The notes beneath the pieces were generated by a model. It was not told where the DNA came from. It did no database searches and saw only the letters and a program-made list of their open reading frames with translations. From assembly GCA_019009955.1 (NCBI GenBank), contig CM032230.1, positions 17,346,001 to 17,410,000 of the forward strand: a stretch of DNA of 64,000 nt. The letters run 5' to 3'. Both the position numbers and the translations under genes were made by a program. How positions within the stretch are numbered: the stretch's first letter is position 1; every line of letters starts with the position of its first letter. Below, one piece after another: positions 1 to 12,375 of the stretch. This DNA comes from Riptortus pedestris (lineage: Eukaryota > Arthropoda > Insecta > Hemiptera > Alydidae).

Positions 1-375
1 GCACAACTTACTCTCTTAGTATGCTCCTCTTGTTTGATGACTATTCCTGAACTGTTTCTTTTCATTGTTTTAGTTTATTGCCATGTATGTTATCCCAAGA
101 TACCTGCAACTGCTCTTCTAGTGCCTTAGTTCATTCGCTAATACAACTTGGTGGTCTGTAGAGTTCACGTAAATGTTTGGTGTGTCTACTTCACCATTTG
201 AAAATCTGTCGACCTCTGTACTTTCCTGGAGATGATTGAATCGGGGATTGCCTTAATAATGTATATGTGTCCCATGCTAGTAGGTTGAGAGAGATCTGTT
301 TTACGTGAAGCCAATGTCTATGGTGAATGAATTCATTTTTGCGAAAATATTTATAAAGGCCAAACCGAAATTACC
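1..375. other. AT-rich sequence without recognised features
   Basis: No coding, RNA or repeat signal is recognised here. It is 5' flank or 5' intron of the ds gene. Confidence 0.5.
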
Positions 376-565
376 CAGGTTAGGCATTTGAGGTAAAGTG
401 TTGCCCTTAATCTGACATGGCCCGCCTGAACAATAGGAATTTATTTAGTGACGAACTGATTAAATAAAATTCTTAGTCCCACCCTTGCTAGAAAAGAGTG
501 ATAACCTGCAGATATCCCGTCCCAATTATTAGCAAAAAGTGGACGTTAAATAAAAATATTTAACC
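376..565 (+). mobile_element. tRNA-derived SINE, diverged copy
   Basis: The copy starts with an A-box-like stretch (GTTAGGCATTTGAGGTAAAG). The shared body follows: a block like TTTATTTAGTGACG, then CCCACCCTTGCTAGAAAAG, then GATAACCTGCAG, and an A/T-rich tail after AAAAAGTGGACGTTAA. The same order of blocks is found near 2210, 39761 and, on the minus strand, 54638. The B box is degraded, so this copy is probably inactive. Confidence 0.7.
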
Positions 566-1404
566 TCAACAATTTACATTATGCGTCTAATTATCGCTTT
601 TTGGTAATCCAACGTTTTTTTCGGAAATTCTATTACCATAAGAACTTTCATTTTGTACTCTCAAAAGTCTTATATTTCATGGTACATTTTAGACCGAACT
701 AGTGAAATACATATAAATTATACTGATGACTAAAACTACATTTTATGACCACTTCCATTCCTGAGCTATAGTTGCCAGTCCTCCGCTTTAATGATTCACA
801 TTGAACGAAAGTGAAATTGTTATTAATATCCCAGAATGGACGTAGCAACTTATCAATATTTTCACTAGATGCTGCGCCGATTTATCTTATCTTATCGCGT
901 TGGCAGAATTTGAAATGTACTACAGTAGTTGATGTAGTCTCGGCGAACTTTCTAATGGCGGCCCTGGGAAAGGTGGAAGGCTGATAACCCTTTTGGCCAA
1001 GAGCTGCAAGCAACATTTAAACTTTCTTCAAAGGCGGAACATCTTGTAGGAGCAGCATCTGAGACTTTCTAGTCGTGTATCTACAGAGCAGAGCGAGTTA
1101 TTACAGGCTCTCCTAATCTCCTCAGCTTTTTTCCAGCTTCTAAAACGTTTTAGCAGCCGAGGAAGCTGCCCGATGTTAATGGATGGATTGGATACGAGCC
1201 TATTGGTTTATAATGGATAACGCCTTTCTAATGAGCGATCGCTCTCTTCTTCAAGACAAACTCTAAACTCAATCGAAGCTTCCAAGTCAAAATAATAATT
1301 ATCAAACCTCTAAGAGCTAATGTATTCGCTGTACAATCCGAAACGTATTTCATCTTTTTTATTTATTTTTTTCATTCATTTGATGTCTTTACCAGGTTTA
1401 AAAC
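566..1404. other. Unique sequence, no gene recognised
   Basis: Around 900-1260 the sequence is less AT-rich than its surroundings and contains no repeat that I can match in the window. I see no open frame with a known domain. It could hold regulatory DNA or a non-coding exon, but nothing shows this directly. Confidence 0.4.
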
Positions 1405-1880
1405 AAAATCCGTCACGTAGAAGCTGCGTAAAGTAAGCTGATTTTCCACAGGCTGCCATGACATACTAATGATCTCATTTCACCATATTTTCCAAATAAA
1501 AATCAGTAGTAGAATTGTGCGGCAAGTAAAATCATAATTAGTGCCGTCATCAAACAACACATTTCCATATATCTCTTCTAGTAACGATTTGTTGAAAATA
1601 ATATTGGTTATTTAAACTTGAAATAATAAAGCGCGATGACTGTAATTAGAGATTTTCTCAAGCCTCAAAACTAAAAAAGAAAATAATCTCAAGTAGTATT
1701 AAATTTAGAGAACAAACTAATTAAATTTAGAGAAAGGACATTAAATTTACAATAACAATGGTTCTGTAGAATTACTCGATCTGACTCATATTAATGGAGA
1801 CATTTTGAATTTTCGTCTCCCATCCCCCTGTTTGTTTAACTCTTACCTTAATATTTCTCATTTTCATATAATTGAACTCT
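1405..1880 (-). mobile_element. Helentron-like element, subtype C, degraded
   Basis: It begins with a diverged 3' terminus in reverse (TCCGTCACGTAGAAGCTGCG), followed by the C-type module (CATGACATACTAATGATCTC). The shared core follows near 1740-1820, with GGTTCTGTAGAATTACTCGA, a GGAGACATTTTGAATTTTCG block and then C-rich sequence. The 5' terminus is not recognisable. Confidence 0.65.
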
Positions 1881-2209
1881 CTTGAAGAAGAATGCTATGA
1901 CATTGGGTAATTCAAACTAAAACATCAAGGATGATTCTGTATCTTTCATTTGAGTTCTTCTGCATCAGCAAATCAATTTAAATCTACTATTTACCTAGTT
2001 GTCAATAAAGTCGTGTCCCTGATAAAACGTTTTCTGACCTGTCACACTGGGCGAATATTATTTAACATAATTCATATCATTGTTGAGTACATTTGTAAGC
2101 CTTTTTGCCCAAACCTTTTATTTTTGCTTGAGTTGTCGAAAAGAATTAATTCTTCTAGTGCAAGCATGGGGAGCGTGTAATTACAGATTACTTGGCTAAT
2201 TAAAATTAA
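1881..2209. other. AT-rich sequence without recognised features
   Basis: A short open frame at 1950-2180 encodes a hydrophobic peptide with no recognised domain. I treat it as chance. Confidence 0.4.
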
Positions 2210-2420
2210 ACGAGACCCAAGTTAGCCTTGTGAGTTAAGGCGTTGGTCTTAATGTCCCTTGGTAAACCTAGAGTCGTGAGTTCGATACTCACATGTGCAA
2301 TAGTAGTTTATGCAGTAAGGCGCTCATTAAATGAAATCCTTATTCGAACTCTGGCTAGAAAAGGCTGGTAACCTGTAGAAAGTCCGACCTTATTAGCATA
2401 AGTATCAAAATTAAATATCA
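2210..2420 (+). mobile_element. tRNA-derived SINE copy
   Basis: The tRNA-like head has an A box (TTAGCCTTGTGAGTTAAGGC) and a B-box-like GAGTTCGATACTC about 45 bases downstream, which fits an internal RNA polymerase III promoter. The body carries CTCATTAAATGAAATCCTTA, TGGCTAGAAAAGGCTGGTAA and CCTGTAGAAAGTCCGACC, shared with the copies at 39761 and 54638. The 3' end fades into A/T-rich sequence near 2420. Confidence 0.82.
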
Positions 2421-2880
2421 AAGATATTTGAAATTGCACTGTTATAGCTAGAGGGGAAGAATTGTGGGAGGAATCTCCTATGTCACTGTCTGTACATTTG
2501 CCGATCTGGAGATAATACTTTCTGTACTGGCACATTAAGTGGGTTGTTTGTCTTCCGTAAACTATCGAGTAATATCAGTACTGGGTATTGTAGGTAAGCA
2601 GTTTACCAAAATTCTGCTATTTTACGGCTCACTATTTACTTTAAGTAGGAGGGGTAGTGTGCTATGGGGAGGCTTTCAGTTAATCCAAATAACACTATTA
2701 TACTTCGAGGGGAAGAGTTGTGCGAGAAAATTCCAAGGTCGGTGTCTGTAAAGTCGCTGATCTGGATCTAATGTTTTGTGAGCTGGCGTACTACATGGCA
2801 ACACCTGGGAGTATATTTTTGCTCGAGAGCCCTTGTAGGTGTATTGACCTAAGGACAGAGGCAGAGAGAGTGAGAAGGAG
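2421..2880. repeat. Diverged direct duplication of about 110 bp
   Basis: The stretches at about 2420-2535 and 2680-2795 resemble each other. Both carry GAGGGGAAGA, then TTGTG, a TGTCTGTA and a GATCTGGA at the same spacing. Nothing else in this interval is recognised. Confidence 0.5.
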
Positions 2881-2917
2881 AGGCAGAGAGGAGAGAGAGA
2901 GAGAGAGAGAGAGAGTC
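2881..2917. repeat. GA-rich simple repeat
   Basis: An almost uninterrupted run of GA dinucleotides. Confidence 0.9.
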
Positions 2918-2984
2918 CTTTAAATGGCTAACGAGCATGGGATCGGAGGTAAGCTGAGCAGGCAATAACTGTGGGGCAGCGTGT

Positions 2985-3720
2985 AATATACAGCTGGACT
3001 CGACACCGCAGCACATACTCACCAGCACAGCACATACAAACCACCAAAGCACACATATTCAACCACCGCAGCACACATTCACACTACCACAGCACATTGA
3101 CACCACCACAGGACACACAGCACCTCAGCACAATCAAACCAGCACAAGACACACACCAGCACAGGTCTTACACACCATCGCAGCACATTCAAACCAGCAC
3201 AGCACACACCAGTACAGCACAGACCACCACAGCAGATTTGCACCGCCATAGGACATTCACCAGAACAGGACACACACCACCGCACTACATTCACACCGGC
3301 ACAGGACATAGACACCACCGCACTACATTCACACCGGCACAGGTCACACCAGTACAGCACAGACCACCACAGCAGATTTTGCACCACCATAGGACACTCC
3401 CCAGCACCGGACATACACGCCACCGCACCACATTCACACCAGCAGAGCACATACATACAACCACAGCACATTCACACTACCGCAACACACACCAGCAAAG
3501 CATATAAACTGCACCATAACACACACTAGCACAGCATATACACGCCACCACAGCACATTCACACCACCAAAAATCACACTGGCAAAGGATATACACACCA
3601 CCACAGTTCACATACCAGCACAACATATACACACAACTGCAGCATATTCACACCACCACGACACACACAAACGCACACACAAGCATATACATAACCATAC
3701 AGCACACACATATGTGCACA
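2985..3720. repeat. CA-rich minisatellite
   Basis: About 730 bp built from irregular units of CACCAGCACAG, CACCACCGCA and ACACATTCACAC type. The long open frames on both strands here result from the biased, stop-poor repeat and are not annotated as genes. Confidence 0.85.
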
Positions 3721-4800
3721 GCAACTGCGCTAGGCTTCAATTACTTCAGTCCGTTCCTCACATCTCCATCATTGCAACATTACTCCCTTTCCCCCACAGC
3801 GCTTAGTCATAGACCACTACTATTACACTTGCCGACAGTAAAATGATCAGAAGACATTTTCATCCTTTAGTAACCTCCGCAAGCTGAGTACATTGAATGA
3901 TTGGGATTAATCCTTGTGCAATGTTGACAGTCAGAAATTGGATAAATATGCACATAACATAACGAGATGAAGCTGTTAGACAATGAGATTTATATTTTGA
4001 CGCTTTTGCAGAAAATGCATTGAAAAATGAACAATAAATCTTGGGGTGGGAAACCCGGAGTTGATATAACACAGGAGTTACGTATGTCCATTGCCTAGCC
4101 TTGCTTTTAGTTTAATAAAATGCAATATGTATAGGATGCAACAATGACGGACACACTGCATACAAATAACCTTACAACTACCTGTAGGAGCATCTCAATG
4201 CAACATTAAAGTGCACCGCTCTCTTTGTCAACCGCACTAAACCTAATACAACAAATAACTCTTTCTGTTTCACCTAGTATTAAACTATCCCAAATCTGCT
4301 CAGAATTGAGTATTATTCCAATGTACATAATGTTCAAAATTTTCTAAGGGTATCTAATTTCTTAAAAATGCCTATTTATCTTAAGATGCAGATGTTGAAA
4401 ATGATGTCCGTACAAGTTGACATATTTTCACATTACTTTTGCAAATTTTGTTTTTTCGCTACCTAAAGCTTCCGTGTAAATCTAATTTACGTAAGGTAAT
4501 TCATTAATTACCGTCCCCATTATCCAAAATAACACGAAGTGGACATAAATAAATAACATCAAATGTTAACATAAAATAATCGGATACGTCAAATATATTT
4601 ATTTTCCATGCAAAATCTATTAATATTATCTCAATTAATTTGTTTACATATTATTTAAAAGCATTCATTCATATATAATCTATCATTTATAAAATTCACT
4701 CAAATTCAATGAATACCATCCAAAAAATCTATCAATAGATGTAATTTTATATAATAAATTAATTTCATTAACTATCTTAATACTGCTCTAAATATATAAA
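3721..4800. other. AT-rich unique sequence
   Basis: I find no gene, RNA or recognisable repeat in this kilobase. From about 4560 it is extremely AT-rich. Confidence 0.4.
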
Positions 4801-4802
4801 AA

Positions 4803-5715
4803 GCCCGTCACTCAGGGGCTGCGTTACCTAAGCCTATTTACCTCGTGCGTCACGTATTTACATTTATCTCAAAAAAATAAATTTTCTAGGAGAGCAATAT
4901 TTGGTTTTTATCTTTCAAATAAAGTGCTTCATAGTATAACAACGTTTTGTTAATATGCCATGAGTAGGAGTGGGGGGCGGACTGAAGGAGGAAAATTAAA
5001 AAAATGGAAATATCTCGGTTAATAATAAGATAATGAAAACCCGTACTTAACAGCATTTTTAGAACATTCAATTTTCAATAACATTGATTCTATACACATT
5101 TTCGATCCGACGCATAATATCGGAGATATTTCGATTTTTCCTGATTTCAGCCGTTAGCAAACAATCTTTCTTTTTACTTAAAAAGAACTCGCTTATATAT
5201 CAAACAAAAATTGCTACCGCTAGATCGGAAACAGAAACACCGACACACACACACATACTTTTTTTGGTTTAATCGTTACCTAACTCGATTTTTAATCGTT
5301 TTATGTAAAAAGAAAGATCCTTAAGGGCTGAAACCCGACCAGCGGGAGGGGAGGAATTTCAAAAATTCTTTTGTTTAATATCTCCGTTATTATGCGTCGG
5401 ATCGAAAAATTGTATAGAACCAATCTTATTGCTAATGTAATGTTCTATAAATGTTGTTATTTACTTTTGTTCACTATCTTCATTATTAAACGGGATATTA
5501 GAATTTTATAGTTTTCAGCTTTCAGTGACCCCCGCCCCCTCTTCTTCTCATGTCATATTAACAGTAAAGTGTTATATTATGAAGCAGAGTATTTGAAGCG
5601 TAAATATCAAATATTGTTCTCATTGAATATTTACTATTTTGAAATAAATGCAAATACTTGGGATACGTGGAAATCTGCTGAGTTTACGAAACAATTTCTG
5701 CGTGACGGACTTTAT
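4803..5715. mobile_element. Inverted dimer of the Helentron-like element
   Basis: The left half (about 4803-5257) is a reverse subtype A element running from its 3' terminus (CCGTCACTCAGGGGCTGCG) through the A module (ATGAGTAGGAGTGGGG) and core to ACACACACAC. The right half (about 5262-5715) restarts in the core (GGTTTAATCGTTACCTAACT) in forward orientation and runs to a second 3' terminus (TGCGTGACGGAC). The 5' terminus is missing from both halves, so the composite has two 3' ends facing outward. Confidence 0.8.
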
Positions 5716-6180
5716 ACAATAATATAAAATGGTGTTCCGTCAGGCATAAATAGAAGTAATCGAAACTTCCGACCTCATAACCTCCATCATTTCTCATCCA
5801 ACAATAGCCCTAATTATTCAACCACAAAGGCCTACCAAATAATAAGAGCCGCTGGTTTTTCCGGGAAAAACTTTCGGGAGTCGACTACAGGGCGCGCTGC
5901 AAACGGTTTTCCTTATGTACTAAAACAGAAATGGGAACACGTGAGCCCCTTCTCTTGGCGATAAGCAGCAGCCGAGGCCTTGCTTTCAACCAGTCCACGC
6001 CATGTTTGATAAACTGATTTTCATTAAAATAAATGAGGTGTCTAAGGAAATAATGACATCTACCTCCGACTGCAATCCTTTATGCAACCTTCAACTCAAA
6101 TATCAGTATGCACTTCCTGTTGTGGAAATGTCTTACGGAACATCTTGATATAACTCTGAACGTAGAGTGATAACAAACAG
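5716..6180. other. Unique sequence, no gene recognised
   Basis: A less AT-rich patch near 5850-5990 contains no recognised domain or repeat. Confidence 0.4.
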
Positions 6181-6181
6181 G

Positions 6182-6505
6182 CTCGCAGGGGCTGCGTAAA
6201 CTAAGCAGATTTCCCACGTTCCACATAAAAATCCTATGATAAGTAACATCTTAATTGAAGAAGTCTGCAAACAACGTGTTTTCATGTATCTCAACTAGTA
6301 TAGACCTGTTGAAAACAATATCGGGTATTTAAGCTTGGAATAAGACGTTGCATGACATATTCGCTAATTGTTAAAGTTTGAGGAAGGTACTAACCAACTA
6401 AGCAGATTTTACAAGTGTGCCACGTATTTGCATTTATCTCAAAAAGTAAAAGATCAATGAGAACAGTATTTGGTATTTATGCTTCAAATAATGTGCTTCA
6501 TCATA
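6182..6505 (-). mobile_element. Helentron-like fragments
   Basis: Two reversed 3'-end pieces are joined. The first starts at CGCAGGGGCTGCGTAAACTA. The second starts near 6393 with AACTAAGCAGATTTTACAAG and continues into the A module (TTTGCATTTATCTCAAAAAG). Neither has a 5' terminus. Confidence 0.7.
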
Positions 6506-6539
6506 AAGTTCAACCTCAAAGAGAAATATGCTGGAAACT

Positions 6540-7060
6540 GAAGGAAGTCAATTGTTGTTGTTAGTCACTATTTGCTAAAATTGTATCCGTAACCAATTTT
6601 ATATCGCAAACCTAGACTAACAAAATTGTCATCCGGCCCGGAGGACCATTTTGTTATTCACTATTTGCTAACATTGTATCCGTAACCAATTTTATATCGC
6701 AAACCTAGACTAACAAAATTGTCATCCGGCCCGGAGGACCATTTTGTTATTCACTATTTGCTAACATTGTATCCGTAACCAATTTTATATCGCAAACCTA
6801 GACTAACAAAATTGTCATCCGGCCCGGAGGACCATTTTGTTATTCACTATTTGCTAACATTGTATCCGTAACCAATTTTATATCGCAAACCTAGACTAAC
6901 AAAATTGTCATCCGGCCCGGAGGACCATTTTGTTATTCACTAATTGCTAAAATTGTATCAGTAACCAATTTTATTTCGTTTGATAGTCACTATTTGCTAA
7001 AATTGTATCTGTAACAAATTGTATCTCGCAAACCTAGATAAAATTTTATCCGTAAAAATT
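6540..7060. repeat. 93-bp tandem repeat with an internal hairpin
   Basis: Four nearly identical 93-bp units are flanked by diverged partial ones. GAGGACC recurs at 6641, 6734, 6827 and 6920. Each unit contains the imperfect palindrome ACAAAAT...GTC.TCCGG.CCGGA.GAC...ATTTTGT, about 35 nt long. Confidence 0.92.
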
Positions 7061-7628
7061 GTATGCTTTAATTCACTAGCAGACTGTATTTCAAACTGAA
7101 CATAATTCACAAACATATGGTATTTAAAAAAAAAACCAATAATAATATTAAATTAAATAGAAGGCTTCGACCGCTAATCCATCGTAGTGGCAAACAGTCG
7201 TTAATATGTTTAATGAGGTTAATTTCTAGAACTATAGGCTTTATGTTCTACTTAATATATATAATAACGGAATACAGATTCATCCACTGTATGACTAATT
7301 ATCCTGTACAAAAGCTCCGTGTGCAGAACCAAATTTGGACTCGAACATAACTTGTTTATGTTATTAGTGAATGTTGCCTATAAAAGTCCTTACACGGTGC
7401 CTTTGATGACAGCCTTTACTTGGTTTCCACTCCTGGTCTTATCCAAACATCTCGCCAAACCATGCATTCCTTCCTTCTTCAGCAGTTTTGCAATCTACGC
7501 TACGCCCGAGTCATCAGACTCTTTTGGCCTTTTGGATTTCGGAGGAAGATTTCCCTTAAGGGGTTCAGACTTCCGACTTCTACTCTTATTTCAGATTTTG
7601 AAACAGGTAAATTATTACGGGAGAAAAC
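7061..7628. other. Unique sequence, no gene recognised
   Basis: Overlapping open frames of up to about 110 codons run into the adjacent transposon and show no recognised domain. Confidence 0.4.
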
Positions 7629-8091
7629 GTCCGTCACGCAGGAGCAGCGTTAAATAAAGAGATTTCCCACGTGCGTCACGTATTTTCATTTACCTCATAA
7701 CGAAAAGTTCAATGAGAACTATATTTGAGGCTTCAAATAAAGTGCTTCATTCAACAGCTTATTGTTAAAATGACATGAGTAGGAGTGGGAGTTTACTGAA
7801 GCCCGAAAACTATAAAATACGAATATCATGGTAAATAATCCAAATATTGAAGAAAACGTATATAATAACATTTGTAGAACATTACATTTTCAATAAGATC
7901 GGTCCTATACAATTTTTCGATCCGACACAATTTCGGAGATACTAAGAATTTCAAAATTACACTCCTCTAAACCCCTTTTCTCACTAGTCGGATTCTAGCC
8001 GATAACTATCTTGAACATAATATTTTTATAAAACGTTTAATTATCGAATTTGGTAATGGTAATACAATTGTGAACGCTAGAACGTTAACAG

Positions 8092-8126
<35 letters not shown>

Positions 8127-8132
8127 TACACT

Positions 8133-8191
<59 letters not shown>

Positions 8192-8309
8192 GAACACTCC
8201 TCATTTTCGTCATCTCCTAGGTAGGATCGATGGAAAAATCAAGAAATATTTTGGAAATCCCATCATGAGTAAAACTTGAATAGCCGATTTCCTCTAAGGG
8301 TATCTGTTG
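7629..8309 (-). mobile_element. Helentron-like element, subtype A, near complete
   Basis: It runs in reverse from GTCCGTCACGCAGGAG through the A module, the core (ATTTTTCGATCCGACAC) and a long (CA)n(TA)n block at about 8092-8185. It ends with a damaged 5' terminus (GCCGATTTCCTCTAAGGGTA). The terminal hairpin at the 3' end has two substitutions. Confidence 0.85.
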
Positions 8310-8779
8310 AAAGGGATTTGAAATTTCATTCGGCGATTCCGAAGGGTTTTCACGACATCCATCCATAATGTTTCGTCTGATTGATCATTTGTTAAGGCAA
8401 CCGTTCACCATTACCTAAAAGTATATATGAAAATAACTACTTTTATTATTTGACTTGTGCACTGAAAAAGATCATTAAATCTGTTCAAAATATTAGTATA
8501 CTCTATTATATATAACCAAGCTCTATTAATAGTATCAAGAAATTATATGAAGCTGTAAAACTGGAACAAGAGAATTCATAACTTCATTCAGTTTAGAGCA
8601 CAAGTTCAACGACTTTCTTTTAATGACTTCCAGTAAAATAATATTGACCACTAATTGAAAGGATGTGGAAATGCTCATTAATTTATTCTTTTGATCGTAA
8701 TCTTAAATAAAAAAAAATCCTATAAATAAGGGTAAGATTTATAGGATAAGTAGTTGAAATTGGGTTTGTGCCTGGTTCG
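8310..8779. other. AT-rich unique sequence
   Basis: Nothing recognised. Confidence 0.4.
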
Positions 8780-8972
8780 GATAATGTAAGAGATAATTTG
8801 AGTTTTCGAAATCCCCCACCCCCCACTGGTTTGTTTTCAGCCTTTATCGCACTTGGTCTTTAGTTCAACATAACACGTTTAAATATTGAGTTTGATGCCG
8901 ATCAAACCAAAACTGCGACCGCTAGATTGGTAAAAGACAAATACATACGCAGTTCTCTCCCCCCCTCCCTCA

Positions 8973-9055
<83 letters not shown>

Positions 9056-9130
9056 ATAGATTTTTGAAATGTTTCGAAATTTGCGAATTCATGAGTAGAA
9101 CCTCAATAGCCTATGAGCTAAACTTTTAAA
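8780..9130 (-). mobile_element. Helentron-like element, 5' half only
   Basis: The core (ATTGAGTTTGATGCCGATCA, GCGACCGCTAGATTGG) and a (CT)n(TA)n block at about 8955-9055 are followed by a diverged 5' end (ATGAGTAGAACCTCAATAGC). The 3' half is absent. Confidence 0.75.
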
Positions 9131-9704
9131 TTGGCCAACCCAGGATGGGAGAGAAATTACGAAGTTACTTGAAATAATATTCATTTGAAATGAAAAATAA
9201 TAAATGAACGGTGTACATATATATACTTACAGATATGCACTCACGTGGGGGACGTAACCATTAAATCTGGTAAGGTTTACTCAGTTCAACATTAATACTG
9301 AAGTCGGTTACCCATGACCACTTACTTGAGGCAGCAATTAGAAATAACTTTGCCAAATGACGTAAATACGTTTGTAGATATCCAGCAAATGTACACAAAA
9401 CCTATGCGGTTATTCTGATTTAATGGCGATGATGGTGCTCCTTCGAAACGCCATTGTGTTTTCTTGATAGTAGGGACATTTAGTGAGAATGACTGTATTA
9501 TTTCGAATTGTCTGCCTTTCCCGATAGTTTGGGAATTCAGCGATGTTGACTGGATCTGCTTCAAAATTCCTTATACAAACTATTATTACTAGTCGTAAAG
9601 CTGCCAAGGCGGAAGACACGAAGCAAAGATGGTTTTGTATGCGGTGTCTTGTTCATTTAGTAAAACTAATGTTATTAAATCAACTATTGAGGTTGTACTT
9701 ATGC
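9131..9704. other. Unique sequence, no gene recognised
   Basis: Short open frames on both strands carry no recognised domain. Confidence 0.4.
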
Positions 9705-10413
9705 CGCAATCTACGAAAAATGTCCTAAAATATCCATCGATTCAACACCGGGGAAGACGAAAATGAGGCATTTTGCAGAGAATAAAACACTAGTTGACGA
9801 CAAGATATTTCTATTGGTCCTGATCAAAATCAGGTTCAGAACTAATATTTGCCTGTTACCGCTCCAGTGGTCGCAATTTTGTTCGTATACTGTATATAAG
9901 CGTCTCCAGTAAAACTTAAGTTAAGTTCGTTAACAGCTGAAATCGGTTGCAATTCTAATTAACCATAAACGCTGTTATTTACAAATTTTCTCTATCATGA
10001 ATATAAAAGCAAGATGTTTGCATTTTTTAATTTTGAGCTCATGGTAAACCCCCATTCCTACTCATATAACATTAACAATAAGTTATTACATCATGAATCA
10101 CTTTATTGGAATCTTAAATACTAATTATATCGGACCTTTATTACGTAGCGCGATGAAGTCAAGAAATAAGATTTTTTACTCTTGACTTCAACATGTTTAT
10201 TTACTATTGGTTGTCTAAACTCAAGATTTAACCGTTTCATTCTACTGTAATGTTCATATTCGTTAATATGAATGCTACTTAGGACTAGGAATTGGTTAGG
10301 GGGTTAATGATGATATCGTTATAAACAGAAAATATATAGTGAAATGAGATCAGTAGATCCCATTCCATGTGCGAAATATCCTTGGTTTACGCAGCCCCTG
10401 CGTGACTGACTTT
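9705..10413 (+). mobile_element. Helentron-like element, degraded forward copy
   Basis: Pieces appear in forward order: ATATCCATCGATTCAAC with GACGAAAATGAGG near 9731, the core (TGTTACCGCTCCAGTGGTCG and GTTCGTTAACAGCTGAAATC) at 9854-9950, A-module sequence to about 10125, and an intact 3' hairpin and end (ACGCAGCCCCTGCGTGACTG) near 10390. Unrelated sequence at about 10130-10365 separates the last two pieces. Confidence 0.7.
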
Positions 10414-10974
10414 TCATTTCCTCCCAGGATTTCATTGTTAAAGAGAATAAACTCTTCTTTCTTGGCTCCATTTTGTTCCGGTTTTCGGGGCCTTTATCTC
10501 CGCTGTAACCTCCCATTTTTCAACTTTTATTCTAAAAGTCTTTCGTGCCTCAAATATACTGATATAATTTTTTTTTCTTTCCTTTTTTTCCATAAATCAT
10601 AGACGATGTTTGAGGGGTGGAATGCGAGCCTGAGAGCTACCGGTCACCCATTCACCCATATCGATAGATTATCTATGAAACGCGAGTTGAGCGTCATAAG
10701 GAGTGATAGAGTGGACCTTCCTAGGCTGACAAGCTAAAGCCATTAATGGTCAAACCATGGTCCTAACCTTTTATTTGGCCGGCTCTGGGCCTAAGTGAGG
10801 TCCCATGTATGGCCGTCATACTCACATCCCAGCCACCATATCTCACAACTATTTCATACAGACAAATCTCCACCATTTCCACACAAATCCCTCCCAAAAC
10901 ATTTATCAACCCCTAAACCCATAACTACTGGCGTGCCCAAGTAAACGCATAACCCCTTTATGAACTCCTAAGTG
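10414..10974. other. Unique sequence, no gene recognised
   Basis: Nothing recognised before the tandem array. Confidence 0.4.
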
Positions 10975-11990
10975 CTTGAGAAGCGATACGGCTATTTAGA
11001 TACATAACTACTAATGAGCCCCTAAACGGCTAACTAGTGGCATGGCTATAACTTGTGACATGGCTTTGTAGAAGCATAACTAGTCATACGGCTATGTAGA
11101 AACATAACTTGTGACATGGCTTTGTAGAAGCATAACTAGTCATACGGCTATGTAGAAACATAACTTGTGACATGGCTATGTAGAAGCATAACTAGTGACA
11201 TGGCTTTATAGAAGCATAACTAGTGATACGACTATGTAGAAACATAACTTGTGACATGGCTTTGTAGAAGCATAACTAGTGACAAGGCTATCTAGAAGCA
11301 TAACTAGTGAAACGACTATGTAGAATCATAACTAGTGACGTGGATATGTAGTAGCATAACTAGCGACATGGCTTTGTAGAAGCATAACTAGTGATACGAC
11401 TATGTAGAAGCATAACTTGTGACATGGCTGTGTAGAAGCATAACTAGTGACATGGCTTTGTAAAAGAATAACTAGTGATACGACTATGTAGAAGCATAAC
11501 TTGTGATACGGCTGTGTAGAAGCATAACTAGCGACATGGCTTTATAGAAGCATATCTAGTGATACGACTATGTAGAAGCATAACATGTGACATGGCTGTG
11601 TAGAAGCATAACTAGTGACATGGCTTTGTAAAAGAATAACTAGTGATACGACTATGTAGAAGCATAACTTGTGATACGGCTTTGTAGAATCATAACTTGT
11701 GACATGGCTATGTAGAAGCATAACTTGTGACATGGCTTTGTAGAAGCATAACTAGTGATACGACTATGTAGAAACATAACTTGTGACATGGCTTTGTAGA
11801 AGCATAACTAGTGATACGACTATGTAGAAACATAACTTGTGACATGGCTTTGTAGAAGCATAACTAGTCATACGACTATGTAGAAACATAACTTGTGACA
11901 TGGCTTTGTAGAAGCATAACTAATGGCATGACTATGTATATGCATAACTAGTGATACGGAAATGTAAATGCATAACTGGTGACATGGCAG
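10975..11990. repeat. 28-bp tandem repeat
   Basis: About 35 units of GTGACATGGCTTTGTAGAAG plus CATAACTA. In much of the array two unit types alternate (GTGACATGG and GTGATACGAC), giving a 56-bp higher-order repeat. The edges are diverged. Confidence 0.93.
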
Positions 11991-12239
11991 AACCCACTTT
12001 AATGAATGCCACTCACCTAGGGAGTGTGTAATTACTAGTTTTCTGGAACTACTATTTAGGAGATATATTTTGTATCAAAGGATAGTCCTCAAACTGTTTT
12101 AGTTTACTCAAATGGGTTTATTGAAAACTAAAAGATGTAAATATCTATGGAAATATTGGACAACAATAATAACTTTTGCTACAACATTGGTTTCAAAACA
12201 ATATTCGAATCATAACAACGCATAGGTTGTTTTGCATGT

Positions 12240-12375
<136 letters not shown>

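Noticed and set aside
2971..3507. 178-codon open frame on plus and a long frame on minus
   Set aside because: Both lie on the CA-rich minisatellite, where stop codons are rare by composition; no domain is visible.
7319..7657. 112-codon frame before the element at 7629
   Set aside because: It runs into the transposon end and has no recognised domain.
7629..8309. Reading the main family as a classical MITE
   Set aside because: The ends are not matching terminal inverted repeats and no fixed-length target duplication is seen; the inverted motif is offset at the 3' end.
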